From Pseudomonas sp. QS1027 (GTDB taxonomy: Bacteria > Pseudomonadota > Gammaproteobacteria > Pseudomonadales > Pseudomonadaceae), in contig NZ_PHSU01000039.1 in assembly GCF_002814235.1 (NCBI RefSeq), forward strand, positions 1-64,000: a stretch of 64,000 nucleotides of DNA, written 5' to 3'. How positions within the stretch are numbered: position 1 is the first letter of the stretch; each line of letters starts with the position of its first letter. The notes beneath the pieces were generated by a model. The model ran no database searches. It was given only the letters and a program-made list of their open reading frames with translations, and was not told the DNA's origin. Shown piece after piece: positions 63,714-64,000 of this stretch. The position numbers and the translations under genes are program-made.

Positions 63714-64000
63714 TTACTCGGGCGAGTGGAAGCTCAAGCTGTAGTTCACGGCCTTGGCGCCCGGGTCGAGGATGTCCAGGGCGATGTGGATCGGTGTTTG
63801 CGGCGGCATTTCACCCTGGCCGGCAAGGTCGCCGCTCAGGTACTCGGCGGGTTTGAAGCGGCGGCTGGCGATCAGATGGCCGTTGAGGTCGGCGAAGCGC
63901 AGCTCCAGCAGCGGGAAGGGCTGGGAGAACGGCGCACGGTTGTAGATGATCGCGTCCACCACCAGGGCGCCGGCGAAGTCCGGGTGGCTGCGCACCACCA
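63714..64000 (-). CDS. DUF3426 zinc-ribbon membrane protein, C-terminal part
   Basis: The reading frame is open to the end of the window, so about 95 C-terminal residues are seen. They match the C-terminal beta-rich DUF3426 domain (VVDAIIYNRAPFSQPFPLLELRFADLNGHLIASRRFKPAEYL; MPPQTPIHIALDILDPGAKAVNYSLSFHSPE). The whole protein in Pseudomonas has an N-terminal zinc ribbon (MJ0042 type) and a transmembrane helix, which would lie beyond position 64000. It is upstream of dusB, the position it has in P. aeruginosa. Function unknown. Confidence 0.85.
   Translation of the reverse strand, partial: VVRSHPDFAGALVVDAIIYNRAPFSQPFPLLELRFADLNGHLIASRRFKPAEYLSGDLAGQGEMPPQTPIHIALDILDPGAKAVNYSLSFHSPE

Overview
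The window is a chromosomal segment of a GC-rich gammaproteobacterium, almost certainly a Pseudomonas of the fluorescens lineage. This rests on gene content: retS-purD-purH-fis-dusB in that order, urtABCDE joined to ureD/A/B/C, the yfiRNB c-di-GMP operon, an OprC-type copper receptor, a cobalamin cluster with the CbiG-CobJ fusion, and many short REP/REPIN palindromes typical of that group. I see no rRNA, tRNA, insertion sequence, prophage or CRISPR array. Almost the whole window is coding, and most long opposite-strand frames are GC-rich shadows.

Layout. 0-9.3 kb: recC-recB-recD, an overlapping three-gene operon for RecBCD. 9.3-13.8 kb (minus strand): a compact four-gene unit with a sugar-isomerase-like TIM barrel, a 2-oxoglutarate/Fe(II) oxygenase, a periplasmic amino-acid binding protein and a fused permease-ATPase. 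It looks like an uptake-plus-oxidation module whose substrate I cannot name. 14.1-16.5 kb: yfiR-yfiN-yfiB. 16.6-21.4 kb: a BioF2-like acyltransferase, a divergent EamA exporter and AraC regulator, psiF, and an AI-2E-type permease. 21.5-26 kb: a YegD-type Hsp70 divergent from cbpA-cbpM, a histidine kinase and a small unknown gene.

26-36.3 kb (minus strand): one long nitrogen-acquisition unit, urtABCDE-ureDA-(two acetyltransferases)-ureBC. A strong sigma-54 promoter and two tandem NtrC-like sites lie upstream of urtA, so urea import and hydrolysis appear to be under Ntr control. REPINs sit between urtA and urtB and between ureB and ureC.

36.4-47.3 kb (minus strand): a metal-acquisition island. 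It holds a TonB receptor with an ATPase, binding protein and FecCD permease, headed by a near-perfect Zur-like palindrome. Next to it is a copper set: PepSY protein, OprC receptor with the CxxxM/HxM copper site, PCuAC chaperone and two DUF2946 proteins. 47.5-55.4 kb: an orphan antitoxin-like regulator followed by corrinoid-ring genes cobK-cbiD-cobL (minus) and cobG-cobH-cobI-cobJ (plus). 55.5-64 kb (minus strand): marC, retS, purD, purH, fis, dusB and the 3' part of a DUF3426 gene.

Regulatory and repeat signals add most to the gene list: the Zur palindrome, the sigma-54/NtrC pair, a sigma-32-like site upstream of cbpA, a terminator squeezed between fis and purH, four helically phased 10-bp repeats at the end of marC, and at least nine REP/REPIN elements in two sequence classes.
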